Assembly: GCA_003455555.1 (NCBI GenBank)
Contig: DMQX01000080.1
Span: 770 to 15,421 of the forward strand
Reading direction: 5' to 3'
DNA from: Candidatus Tayloriibacteriota bacterium
GTDB taxonomy: Bacteria > Patescibacteriota > Minisyncoccia > Phycocordibacterales > UBA11359
DNA length: 14,652 nucleotides
A model generated the notes under the pieces. It ran no database searches, was not told the DNA's origin, and was given only the letters and a program-made list of their open reading frames with translations. Of this stretch, positions 1-7,719 are shown one piece after another; position 1 is the stretch's first letter, and every line of letters begins with the position of its first letter. The translations under genes were made by a program, and so were the position numbers.

Positions 1-1436
<1,436 letters not shown>

Positions 1437-1443
1437 TACAGCC

Positions 1444-1740
1444 ATGATTACGACTGAAGATATTCAAAAACTGGCCGAATTGTCGCGCATAAATATCGCT
1501 CCGGAAGAGCAAGAGTCTTTGCGTTTGCAGATCGACTCTATTTTGGGTTACATTGATCAGATAAAAAAAGCTTCGTTGGTTTCTGGTGAGGTTTCAAAAA
1601 GCACGCTTGCGGCGGACGACATTAGAAACGTCATGCGCGAGGACAGCGAGCCTCATATGTCTAGTGAATTTACCGAGAAGATCCTTTCGGCCGCACCAGC
1701 CCGCGAAGGCAATTATTTAAAGGTTAAAAAAATTTTGTAA
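1444..1740 (+). CDS. gatC: Asp-tRNA(Asn)/Glu-tRNA(Gln) amidotransferase subunit GatC
   Basis: Small subunit of the GatCAB complex, which converts misacylated Glu-tRNA(Gln) and/or Asp-tRNA(Asn) into the correct amide form; GatC wraps around GatA and GatB and stabilises them. The 98 residues match the usual length of 90-100. The N-terminal helix block (EDIQKLAELSRI, then LRLQIDSILGYIDQI) and the central Arg-Asp acidic segment (NVMREDSEP) are typical of the family. The position directly before gatA, 17 bases away, supports the call. The gene has its own promoter inside ligA and appears to start without a leader. gatB is not in this window and would be elsewhere in the genome. Confidence 0.95.
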   Translation: MITTEDIQKLAELSRINIAPEEQESLRLQIDSILGYIDQIKKASLVSGEVSKSTLAADDIRNVMREDSEPHMSSEFTEKILSAAPAREGNYLKVKKIL

Positions 1741-1757
1741 AAACTTAGAAAATTTCC

Positions 1758-3176
1758 ATGATTGATGTATCCAAACTTACCATAGAGTCCGCGCATGAAC
1801 ACCTGATGAAAGGTGATTTTACAGCGGTCGAACTGACGCAGGCCTACTTGGATATAATTGCTAAAAAAGATTCGGAAATAAAAGCCTATCGAGAAGTTTT
1901 TGCGGACGCCTTGGATCAAGCCAAAGTGGCTGACGAAATAATAAAAAGTGGTAAAGCTACTCTTTTGACCGGCATACCTTTCGCTATGAAAGATAACATT
2001 TTGATTGAGGGTCGGATTGCTGGTGCTTCATCAAAAATCTTGGAAAATTACAAAGCTAGTTACGACGCAACGGTGACGGCCAAATTAAAAAAGGCCGGCG
2101 CTGTATTTCTGGGTCGCACCAACATGGATGAATTTGCTATGGGCAGCTCGACCGAAAATTCCGCATATGGTGCGACCAAAAATCCAATCGACCCGTCGCG
2201 AGTTCCTGGCGGTTCATCGGGCGGTTCTGCGGCTGCGGTTGCTATGAACGGAGCATTGGCAGCACTCGGCACGGATACTGGGGGATCGATTAGACAGCCT
2301 GCGAGTTTTTGCGGAACAGTTGGCCTCAAGCCGACCTACGGCGCTTTGTCTCGTCACGGACTGATTGCTATGGGTTCTTCGCTTGATCAACCAGGGCCGA
2401 TCACGAAAACCGTCAGGGATTCTGAAATTATTTTCGAAGCCTTGAAAGGCAAAGACCGATACGACAGCACCTCAATGGATTCGCCGTTTAAAAATGTTCC
2501 AAGCAAAGAGAAATTGATTATTGGTGTACCAGATTTCAAGCGCGATGGTCTGGACAAAGATGTTTTGGAAAATTTTGATGTCATACTAAAAAAGTTGGAA
2601 GGTGAGGGTCACATATTACAAAAAATATCTTTGCCGAATATCGATTATTCTTTGGCGGTTTATTATATTTTGATGCCGGCTGAAGTCTCTTCAAACCTGG
2701 CGCGTTTTGATGGTGTAAAATATGGCGCGCATGCTTCCGGCAAAGATCTGCTTGATGATTATGTGCTAACCCGCGGTCAGTTTTTCGGTAAGGAAGTTCG
2801 TCGCCGAATTATTTTGGGCACATACGTTTTGTCGACCGGATATTACGATGCTTATTATGGTAAAGCTCGGGCTACTCAGGACCTGCTCAAACACGATTTT
2901 TCCGAAGCTTTCAAAAAGGTTGATGTGATCGCAACACCGACTTCGCCCATGCCGGCGTTTAAAGCTGGCGAGAAAACTTCAGATCCGCTATCAATGTATC
3001 TGGCCGATATCTTTACCGTTACAGCAAACCTGGTGGGCGTGCCGGCGATTTCTGTGCCATGCGGAACGGCGGACAGGGAAGGCGCGAAATTGCCGCTTGG
3101 TTTCCAGATCATGGCACCACATTTCCGGGAAGATCTTTTGTTCCAACTTGGAAAGGTTGTTGAAGCGGTTCGTTAA
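1758..3176 (+). CDS. gatA: Asp-tRNA(Asn)/Glu-tRNA(Gln) amidotransferase subunit GatA
   Basis: Glutaminase subunit of GatCAB: it releases ammonia from glutamine and passes it to GatB for amidation of the misacylated tRNA. It belongs to the amidase signature family. The Ser-cisSer-Lys triad is visible: Lys78 in the GIPFAMKDN block, cis-Ser153 in PGGSSGGSAAA, and the nucleophile Ser177 in GTDTGGSIRQPA. The block MDEFAMGSSTENSAYG (123-138) is diagnostic of GatA rather than other amidases. Length (472) is normal. It follows gatC by 17 bases without a recognisable ribosome binding site and is probably co-transcribed with it. Nothing in the sequence suggests damage. Confidence 0.98.
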   Translation: MIDVSKLTIESAHEHLMKGDFTAVELTQAYLDIIAKKDSEIKAYREVFADALDQAKVADEIIKSGKATLLTGIPFAMKDNILIEGRIAGASSKILENYKASYDATVTAKLKKAGAVFLGRTNMDEFAMGSSTENSAYGATKNPIDPSRVPGGSSGGSAAAVAMNGALAALGTDTGGSIRQPASFCGTVGLKPTYGALSRHGLIAMGSSLDQPGPITKTVRDSEIIFEALKGKDRYDSTSMDSPFKNVPSKEKLIIGVPDFKRDGLDKDVLENFDVILKKLEGEGHILQKISLPNIDYSLAVYYILMPAEVSSNLARFDGVKYGAHASGKDLLDDYVLTRGQFFGKEVRRRIILGTYVLSTGYYDAYYGKARATQDLLKHDFSEAFKKVDVIATPTSPMPAFKAGEKTSDPLSMYLADIFTVTANLVGVPAISVPCGTADREGAKLPLGFQIMAPHFREDLLFQLGKVVEAVR

Positions 3177-3191
3177 TTTTGCCATTTGGCG

Positions 3192-3197
3192 TACAAT
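3192..3197 (+). promoter_or_regulatory. -10 box for the membrane HEPN-like gene
   Basis: TACAAT ends 7 bases before the ATG at 3205, again predicting a leaderless transcript. A convincing -35 is not visible; TTCGTT at 3169-3174 has the right 17-base spacing but is weak. This box is the main reason for choosing the 3205 start over the upstream in-frame ATG at 3097, which lies inside gatA. Confidence 0.5.
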
Positions 3198-3204
3198 AGT
3201 ATAT

Positions 3205-3888
3205 ATGGATGAGAAGGAGGACAAAAAAGAAAAGACGGGTAATCCGGCCGAAGAAGGTTTTATTATCGCTATCGCCGCCTTCCTTGTAATAACGCTTATT
3301 GTTAGAGCGATAGGTTTCTTTACGCCGAACGGTTCAACCGGAGGTATTACTAATTCTTCTTTCGAAGCGTTGACCGGTGGTCCAAACGGTTGGTTTGCGA
3401 ACACGATTCATTTTATCAGTGTTGCGGTTTCGACCTATGTAGTCGTAGCGACTATCTACTCGATGATTCTGTTTTTGATTATCTGCTACGTGGCTTGGCT
3501 AACGAACGAGATGAGTGCAGCGGACGCTAAAAAAGCCCGTCTGGTCACCGTAGCGGCCGATCTACCTTCGATGCAGGCCCAAAAGTGGCAAAAAGTTCAG
3601 GGTCACGTAAATTCCGAAAATCCAGCCGAGTGGCGACTTTCTATTTTGGAGGCCGATGTGATGCTTGAGGAGATGATGCTAGTCCAAGGTTTCCATGGCG
3701 ACTCTGTTGGAGAAATGCTAAAAAATACTTCAAAAGGAGATTTCAAAACAATCGACGCGGCGTGGGAGGCCCACAAGATCCGAAACGCTATCGCGCATGA
3801 AGGTTCCGATTTCTTGCTTTCCCAACGTGAATCAAAAAGGGTAATTGAACTTTACGCGATGGTTTTCAAAGAATTCTCTTACGTTTAG
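3205..3888 (+). CDS. Membrane protein with cytosolic HEPN-like RNxxxH motif, function unknown
   Basis: A 227-residue protein that I do not recognise as a named family. It has a charged N terminus (Lys/Glu-rich, 1-17), a hydrophobic segment at about 18-40, a Gly/Asn/Thr-rich loop likely outside the membrane, a second long hydrophobic segment at about 70-100, and a soluble C-terminal part of about 125 residues. That tail is predicted helical and contains RNAIAH at 193-198, which fits the R-N-x3-H signature of HEPN-fold ribonucleases; the preceding helix (EWRLSILEADVMLEEMM) fits the usual HEPN partner helix. Only the motif is seen; RNase activity is inference, and many HEPN-fold proteins are inactive. 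It overlaps no other gene, follows gatA by 28 bases and has its own -10 box. The frame can be extended to an ATG at 3097, but that overlaps the gatA end. Confidence 0.75.
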   Translation: MDEKEDKKEKTGNPAEEGFIIAIAAFLVITLIVRAIGFFTPNGSTGGITNSSFEALTGGPNGWFANTIHFISVAVSTYVVVATIYSMILFLIICYVAWLTNEMSAADAKKARLVTVAADLPSMQAQKWQKVQGHVNSENPAEWRLSILEADVMLEEMMLVQGFHGDSVGEMLKNTSKGDFKTIDAAWEAHKIRNAIAHEGSDFLLSQRESKRVIELYAMVFKEFSYV

Positions 3889-3901
3889 ATATATTCCATA
3901 G

Positions 3902-3930
3902 TTGCGAAGTTGCTTCTAATAATGTATAAT
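3902..3930 (+). promoter_or_regulatory. Promoter for initiator tRNA-Met
   Basis: TTGCGA (3902-3907), a 17-base spacer and a perfect TATAAT (3925-3930). The predicted start is about 8 bases upstream of the mature tRNA 5' end. Confidence 0.65.
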
Positions 3931-3945
3931 ATCGAGCACAAATAT

Positions 3946-4016
3946 CGCGGGGTGGAGAAGTAGTATCTCGGAAGGCTCATAACCTTCAGGCGGCCGTGCA
4001 ATTCGGTCCCCCGCAA
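3946..4016 (+). tRNA. Initiator tRNA-fMet (CAT)
   Basis: The cloverleaf closes with a 7-base acceptor in which C1 faces A72, the mismatch that marks bacterial initiator tRNAs. Anticodon stem GAAGG/CCTTC with loop CTCATAA (anticodon CAT), D stem GAGA/TCTC, T stem GGCCG/CGGTC. Odd points: the D loop (AGTAGTA) lacks the GG pair, the T loop reads TGCAATT so base 55 is G instead of the near-universal U, and the anticodon stem lacks the full run of three G:C pairs usual in initiators. CCA is not encoded; the bases after discriminator A4016 are CAA. Confidence 0.9.
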
Positions 4017-4023
4017 CAAGGTC

Positions 4024-4045
4024 AAAATGCCCGCAAGGGCATTTT
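4024..4045 (+). terminator. Hairpin after initiator tRNA
   Basis: A perfect 9-bp stem, AAAATGCCC (4024-4032) and GGGCATTTT (4037-4045), with a GCAA tetraloop. The run of T at the 3' side of the stem suits intrinsic termination on either strand, though there is no long T tract beyond it. Confidence 0.6.
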
Positions 4046-4071
4046 GTGTAGATGAGTTGTTTTCTTTTCAT

Positions 4072-4100
4072 TTGCGTATTATGATGAAATCCATACGCAA
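4072..4100 (+). repeat. 8-bp inverted repeat upstream of second CAT tRNA
   Basis: TTGCGTAT (4072-4079) and ATACGCAA (4093-4100) are perfect inverted copies separated by 13 bases, 13 bases before the tRNA at 4114. It could be an operator or an RNA hairpin in the tRNA precursor; the sequence does not decide. Confidence 0.45.
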
Positions 4101-4113
4101 GAGTATGTGATTT

Positions 4114-4184
4114 GTCGGTGTAGTTCAATGGTAGAACGGGGGACTCATAAGCCTCAAACAGTGGTCCGATTCCACTCATCGACA
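4114..4184 (+). tRNA. tRNA-Met elongator or tRNA-Ile2 (CAT)
   Basis: Acceptor GTCGGTG/CATCGAC closes with all seven pairs (one G.T). D stem GTTC/GAAC with a normal GG in the loop; anticodon loop CTCATAA; T stem AGTGG/CCACT. The anticodon CAT allows elongator Met or, if C34 is changed to lysidine by TilS, Ile(AUA); the DNA cannot separate these. Odd points: pair 31:39 in the anticodon stem is an A.G mismatch, and the T loop reads TCCGATT, so base 55 is C instead of U. CCA is not encoded; the bases after discriminator A4184 are CAA. Confidence 0.85.
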
Positions 4185-4199
4185 CAATATATAGTATAA

Positions 4200-4601
4200 G
4201 GGGTTGACAGATCGACTTAAACGGGAGTAATCTTAAGGCAGAAAGCTGGGACGAAGGCTGTCGTGGATAGCCAGGGATGTATTCCAGCGAAGCACTTTTG
4301 AAAGGTGACCTTATGTCACTGTTGAAACACCCCCATTCAGTTCGTGTCATGTCCAAGATCGAGCAGGGTTTTGTTGACACCGCGTTAGCTGTGCCGACGA
4401 TGCCCGCGTTCGAACGTGATCGTTTCAGGCATGAGTCTCCGCCAGTTAGGGGAGAACACTTCCACGGCGCCGGTTGGCTCTCAAGCGAAGAGGTCACGCT
4501 GCTTACGCGCACTCAGCGTATCCACTGAATGGGTTGTCTCGTTTTAATGCCGCCGTAACATTTCTTAGAGCTTCTCGATTTTTCGGGAAGCTCGCTTTTT
4601 T
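4200..4601 (+). ncRNA. Candidate structured non-coding RNA A, family unknown
   Basis: About 400 bases between two tRNA genes with many helices and a strong terminator. 5' domain: the segment 4200-4210 can pair with 4319-4325 plus 4331-4334, enclosing GCTGG/CCAGC (4245-4249, 4284-4288), GGCT/AGCC (4256-4259, 4269-4272) and CACTTT/AAGGTG (4293-4298, 4302-4307), the last competing with GTGAC/GTCAC (4305-4309, 4315-4319). 3' domain: a perfect 10-bp long-range helix CCCATTCAGT (4332-4341) with ACTGAATGGG (4524-4533), enclosing GTGTCA/TGACAC (4344-4349, 4375-4380). Possible promoters are TATAGT at 4190-4195, or TTGACA at 4204 with TAATCT at 4228. I found no tmRNA, RNase P or SRP signature. A 71-codon frame (ATG 4313, stop 4526-4528) preceded by AAGGTGA is an alternative reading, but its product is unfamiliar and both its ends fall within helices. 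Confidence 0.5.
4568..4601 (+). terminator. Strong intrinsic terminator of RNA A
   Basis: Stem of 11 pairs, GAGCTTCTCGA (4568-4578) with TCGGGAAGCTC (4583-4593), TTTT loop, followed by GC and six T. It shows that a transcript ends here although no recognised gene precedes it, which supports RNA A. Confidence 0.9.
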
Positions 4602-4605
4602 ATAT

Positions 4606-4634
4606 TTGCCCAAAGACATTAAATCTGCTAGATT
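4606..4634 (+). promoter_or_regulatory. Promoter for tRNA-Asp
   Basis: TTGCCC (4606-4611), a 17-base spacer and TAGATT (4629-4634) with the extended TGn in front; the predicted start is a few bases before the tRNA at 4645. Confidence 0.6.
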
Positions 4635-4644
4635 GTACAGCAAT

Positions 4645-4718
4645 GCGGAAGTAGCTCAACTGGTTAGAGCACTCGCCTGTCACGTGAGAGGTTGCGGGTT
4701 CAAGTCCCGTCTTCCGCG
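4645..4718 (+). tRNA. tRNA-Asp (GTC)
   Basis: Complete canonical cloverleaf: acceptor GCGGAAG/CTTCCGC, D stem GCTC/GAGC, anticodon stem CTCGC/GTGAG with loop CTGTCAC (anticodon GTC at 4679-4681), T stem GCGGG/CCCGT with loop TTCAAGT, discriminator G. CCA is not encoded (CAG follows). The 20 bases from 4701 to 4720 recur exactly at 4849-4868. Confidence 0.96.
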
Positions 4719-4868
4719 CAGAATAAAAAAATGATCGGGTTTTCCCGGTCATTTTTTTATTCAAGCATGACGAGGACTTGAAAGCCGGACCGAGCGAAGG
4801 CGAGGGAGGCGGGGTCGCAGGCGAGGCCAGAAGGCCGAGACCTGTGACCAAGTCCCGTCTTCCGCGCA
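4701..4868 (+). repeat. tRNA-Asp tail duplication flanking a hairpin unit
   Basis: The last 18 bases of tRNA-Asp plus CA (4701-4720) are repeated exactly at 4849-4868, 148 bases downstream. The DNA between is GC-rich and strongly foldable: GGTCGCAGG (4813-4821) pairs with CCTGTGACC (4841-4849), inside it GGCC/GGCC with an AGAA loop, and outside it GACG plus GGACTTG (4769-4780) pairs with the start of the second tail copy (4849-4859) with one bulged A. Each tail copy is followed by its own terminator. This resembles a short insert at a tRNA 3'-end attachment site, or a tRNA-derived small palindromic unit. No protein-coding frame is supported. Confidence 0.75.
4722..4761 (+). terminator. Bidirectional terminator after tRNA-Asp
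   Basis: An 18-bp stem (4722-4739 with 4744-4761) with one G.T pair and a TTTT loop; seven A on the left arm and seven T on the right arm allow termination in both directions. Confidence 0.85.
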
Positions 4869-4869
4869 A

Positions 4870-4904
4870 ACAAAAAGATTCTGATTAATCAGGGTCTTTT
4901 TTGT
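4870..4904 (+). terminator. Terminator after the second tRNA-Asp tail copy
   Basis: The inverted repeat CAAAAAGATTCTGA / TCAGGGTCTTTTTTG with two G.T pairs and a TTAA loop; the right arm ends in six T. It may be the original tRNA-Asp terminator, displaced by the insert. Confidence 0.75.
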
Positions 4905-4926
4905 AATTTTATATTGTCCTGAAACG

Positions 4927-4935
4927 TGGTATAAT
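4927..4935 (+). promoter_or_regulatory. Extended -10 promoter of the copper cluster
   Basis: TGGTATAAT: a perfect TATAAT (4930-4935) with the extended TGn. It ends 6 bases before the ATG at 4942, predicting a leaderless mRNA. There is no good -35 at 17 bases, and no palindrome resembling a CueR or CsoR operator. Confidence 0.65.
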
Positions 4936-4941
4936 AGTGAA

Positions 4942-5346
4942 ATGTTTACGGGTTATAAGCTGAATAAAGTCCTTATTTTCCTCGGGATTTCCATTTTCCT
5001 GTTTATAAGTCTTTTTGGGGTGCTTCACATGGGAATGGGCCCCGGAGATTCGATGGCTAACTGCCCATTTTCTACGGGTTTTTCCATTTGCACCATGACC
5101 CCCCTCGAGCATATTGGTTCAGCTCAGGCTTTTTTGAATAATCTTTTCTCGCAAAAAGACGTGACGTATTTTATGTTGATGACTATTTCTGGAGCTTTAC
5201 TGATCGCTCTTTTTTCTCTGCAAAGATTCTTGCCACCAAAATTAGTTCTCGCGCGCATTCGAACAAATGAAAATACTTTTTTTCAAACACCGAACTTCTT
5301 GCGGGAAGCTTTTTCGTCCGGCATCTTGAATTCTAAAACTTTCTAA
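4942..5346 (+). CDS. Small Met/Cys-rich membrane protein of the copper cluster
   Basis: A 134-residue protein I cannot assign to a named family. It has two membrane segments (about 9-28 and 74-94). The loop between them begins with HMGMG (29-33) and holds Met38, Cys41, Cys50, Met52 and His57 (NCPF at 40-43, CTMTPLEHI at 50-58). The spacing of His, Met and Cys right after a membrane segment is what a Cu+ binding site at the outer membrane face would look like. It is the first gene of a run leading to the Cu+ ATPase, 52 bases upstream of it. A role in copper capture or delivery is inferred from composition and neighbours only. The C-terminal 40 residues are polar and carry no recognisable motif. 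Confidence 0.8.
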   Translation: MFTGYKLNKVLIFLGISIFLFISLFGVLHMGMGPGDSMANCPFSTGFSICTMTPLEHIGSAQAFLNNLFSQKDVTYFMLMTISGALLIALFSLQRFLPPKLVLARIRTNENTFFQTPNFLREAFSSGILNSKTF

Positions 5347-5398
5347 GTTGGACGCGACTGGTACGATTAAATTTATTCGTTTCTTTCGATCTTAACTT

Positions 5399-7717
5399 AT
5401 GCACGATAAAAAAACATATAAAATAAAAGGAATGCATTGCGCCTCCTGCGCTAGTATCATAGAAAAAACACTAAAGAAAGTTGAAGGTGTGGAATCAGTC
5501 GAGGTAAATTACGGTAATGAAAGTGCCAAAATTGCTTTCGACTCCTCAAAAACAAACCTCGATGTCCTTTCGGGTAAAACTGAACCGCTAGGGTATTCCA
5601 TTGTTAAACCTGTGTCTCACGAGAAAATGGATATGTCAGCCGCAGAAATGGGCATGTCAGCCGACGAGCATGCTGCCCACACCGGAATTGGTCAATCAAA
5701 AAAAGAAAAACTTCTGGAAATTTCACAGCAAAGGAACGGCGTCTTGTCGGTAATTCCTCTGGCCATAATCAGTATTTTCAGTATGGGTTGGGATATCTTA
5801 TCTCAATTCAAAGTTGTTGCCGAGCAGCCTGCAGTTGTCGCGGACTTCTTCTACGTTCTTCTGCCGATAATGGCTACTTACACACTGTTTGTGGTGGGCA
5901 AGCCGTACCTGCTAGGCGTGTACAGATTCCTTCGGTATGGCAAAGCAAATATGGATACGCTTATTGGTATCGGCACATCGGTCGCGTATATTTACAGTTT
6001 TATTGTTATGGCTTTTGCTACGCAATTAAAACCGTTCATGGGCAGTCTGCACACCTATTATGATGTGACGATTGTTGTTATTGCATTTATTGCTTTCGGA
6101 AAATATCTGGAAGCCAAGTCTAAATTAAAGACTGGCGATGCAATCGAAAAATTACTCAATCTTCAGGCTAAAACCGCTCTAGTTATTCGAGACGGCAAGG
6201 AAGTAGAAATTAGCTTCAACGATGTTGTCCACGGTGATCAGATTATTGTAAAACCGGGCACAAAAATTCCGGTGGACGGAGTGGTTGTTGAAGGCGGTTC
6301 ATTTGTTGATGAATCAATGATTACCGGCGAACCGATGCCGGTTGAAAAGAATAATGGAGATAATGTCGTGGCTGGAACAATCAACACTAGCGGAACTTTT
6401 ACTTTCAAGGCTACTAAGGTCGGATCGGAAACTTTGTTGGCGCATATAGTCAAGATGGTGGAAGAAGCTCAGGGCAGTAAAGCGCCGATCCAAGCTTTGG
6501 CTGACAAAATCTCCGGTATATTTGTGCCAATTGTCCTCGTAATTGCGTTTCTGACTCTCGGCATTTGGCTGATTGTTGGTTCACAATACCTAGGCTTTTC
6601 GCAGGCGTTGTCGTTTGGGCTGACTTCATTTGTGGGTATTTTGGTTATCGCTTGTCCATGCGCACTTGGTCTCGCTACACCAACGGCTATTATCGTTGGG
6701 GTTGGTAAAGGTGCTCGGGAAGGTATTCTGATCAAAGATGCCGCAACTCTTCAAAAACTTCACAGCGTTACTACTGTGGTTATGGATAAGACCGGAACTA
6801 TTACTAAAGGCAAGCCGGAACTCACAAGCCTAAAAAATTATTCGAAGAACGATGATCAGAAAGTAATTGCGATCATTTCTGGTCTTGAGAAAAAATCAGA
6901 ACACCCGATCGCTCATGCGATTATGCAGTACGCCAAATCTAAAAATATAGAACCTAGTCAAGTTGAAGCGTTTGAAAGTCTCAAGGGAAAAGGTTTGAAA
7001 GGTTCTGTGGACGGAACGGAATATTTTGCCGGTAACGTAAAACTTATTTCAGATCTAGGTATATCGTTCGACACCAAAGGTTTGGAAGTAGAAACCCAAC
7101 AAGGTAAAACTCCGGTGATTTTGTCGACCAAAAATGAAATTGTTGCCATTATTATGGTTGCTGATGCAATTAAACCCGAGGCTATAGAAGCCGTAAAAAA
7201 TCTGCATAAACTCGGGATCAAGACGGTGATGTTGACTGGCGATAATAAAAATACCGCGGAAGCTATCGCGCGGGAAGTTGGACTCGATGAAGTTGTAGCT
7301 GAAGTTCTGCCAGACGATAAACTTAAAAAAATAAAAGAGTTGCAGGCTCAAGGCGAGATCGTGGCAATGGCGGGGGACGGAGTGAATGATGCGCCGGCTT
7401 TGGCCCAGGCGGATGTCGGTATTGCGATGGGCACCGGCACCGACGTTGCAATTGAAACTGCTGGCATCACCTTACTTCATGGTGACATATCAAAAATCGT
7501 CAAAGCTATTCGTCTCTCGAAATTAACCATGAGGGGAATCAAGCAGAATCTTTTTTGGGCATTTATCTATAACATTGCCGGGATTCCAATCGCGGCTGGG
7601 TTATTTTTTCCGATTTTTGGTTGGTTGCTCAATCCGGTTTTTGCGGGTCTAGCTATGGCACTGTCGAGTGTTTCGGTGGTCTCAAACTCTTTACGAATCA
7701 AGACTAAAAAACTCTAA
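5399..7717 (+). CDS. copA: Cu+-exporting P1B-type ATPase
   Basis: Pumps Cu+ (or Ag+) out of the cytosol using ATP. One N-terminal heavy-metal-associated domain with GMHCASC (11-17), then a Met/Asp/His-rich linker at about 76-98 ([15 protein letters not shown]), then eight predicted membrane segments. Catalytic landmarks: TGEP (309-312) in the actuator domain, CPC (419-421) in the sixth membrane helix, phosphorylated Asp463 in DKTGT, the SEHP nucleotide-site motif and GDGVNDAP from 659. The last helices carry YN and MALSS, which with CPC define the Cu+ (P1B-1) subgroup. Length (772) is normal. It is followed after 2 bases by the metal-domain/membrane fusion gene, so they are co-transcribed. 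A weak -10 (TACGAT, 5362-5367, with TGn) may give extra expression. The symbol reflects family, not proven direction of transport. Confidence 0.96.
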   Translation: MHDKKTYKIKGMHCASCASIIEKTLKKVEGVESVEVNYGNESAKIAFDSSKTNLDVLSGKTEPLGYSIVKPVSHEKMDMSAAEMGMSADEHAAHTGIGQSKKEKLLEISQQRNGVLSVIPLAIISIFSMGWDILSQFKVVAEQPAVVADFFYVLLPIMATYTLFVVGKPYLLGVYRFLRYGKANMDTLIGIGTSVAYIYSFIVMAFATQLKPFMGSLHTYYDVTIVVIAFIAFGKYLEAKSKLKTGDAIEKLLNLQAKTALVIRDGKEVEISFNDVVHGDQIIVKPGTKIPVDGVVVEGGSFVDESMITGEPMPVEKNNGDNVVAGTINTSGTFTFKATKVGSETLLAHIVKMVEEAQGSKAPIQALADKISGIFVPIVLVIAFLTLGIWLIVGSQYLGFSQALSFGLTSFVGILVIACPCALGLATPTAIIVGVGKGAREGILIKDAATLQKLHSVTTVVMDKTGTITKGKPELTSLKNYSKNDDQKVIAIISGLEKKSEHPIAHAIMQYAKSKNIEPSQVEAFESLKGKGLKGSVDGTEYFAGNVKLISDLGISFDTKGLEVETQQGKTPVILSTKNEIVAIIMVADAIKPEAIEAVKNLHKLGIKTVMLTGDNKNTAEAIAREVGLDEVVAEVLPDDKLKKIKELQAQGEIVAMAGDGVNDAPALAQADVGIAMGTGTDVAIETAGITLLHGDISKIVKAIRLSKLTMRGIKQNLFWAFIYNIAGIPIAAGLFFPIFGWLLNPVFAGLAMALSSVSVVSNSLRIKTKKL

Positions 7718-7719
7718 AT

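Noticed and set aside
3097..3204. N-terminal extension of the HEPN-like membrane protein to ATG 3097
   Set aside because: It overlaps the last 80 bases of gatA in another frame, and a -10 box lies 7 bases before the ATG at 3205.
4200..4260. tmRNA 5' end (GGGG..TGA..TCGAC..GGGA resemblance)
   Set aside because: No matching tRNA-like 3' half with a T arm and CCCC end exists downstream, and no tag-peptide frame ending in Ala-Ala was found.
3916..4512. 198-codon minus-strand frame
   Set aside because: It runs antisense through two tRNA genes and RNA A; its translation shows no domain-like pattern.
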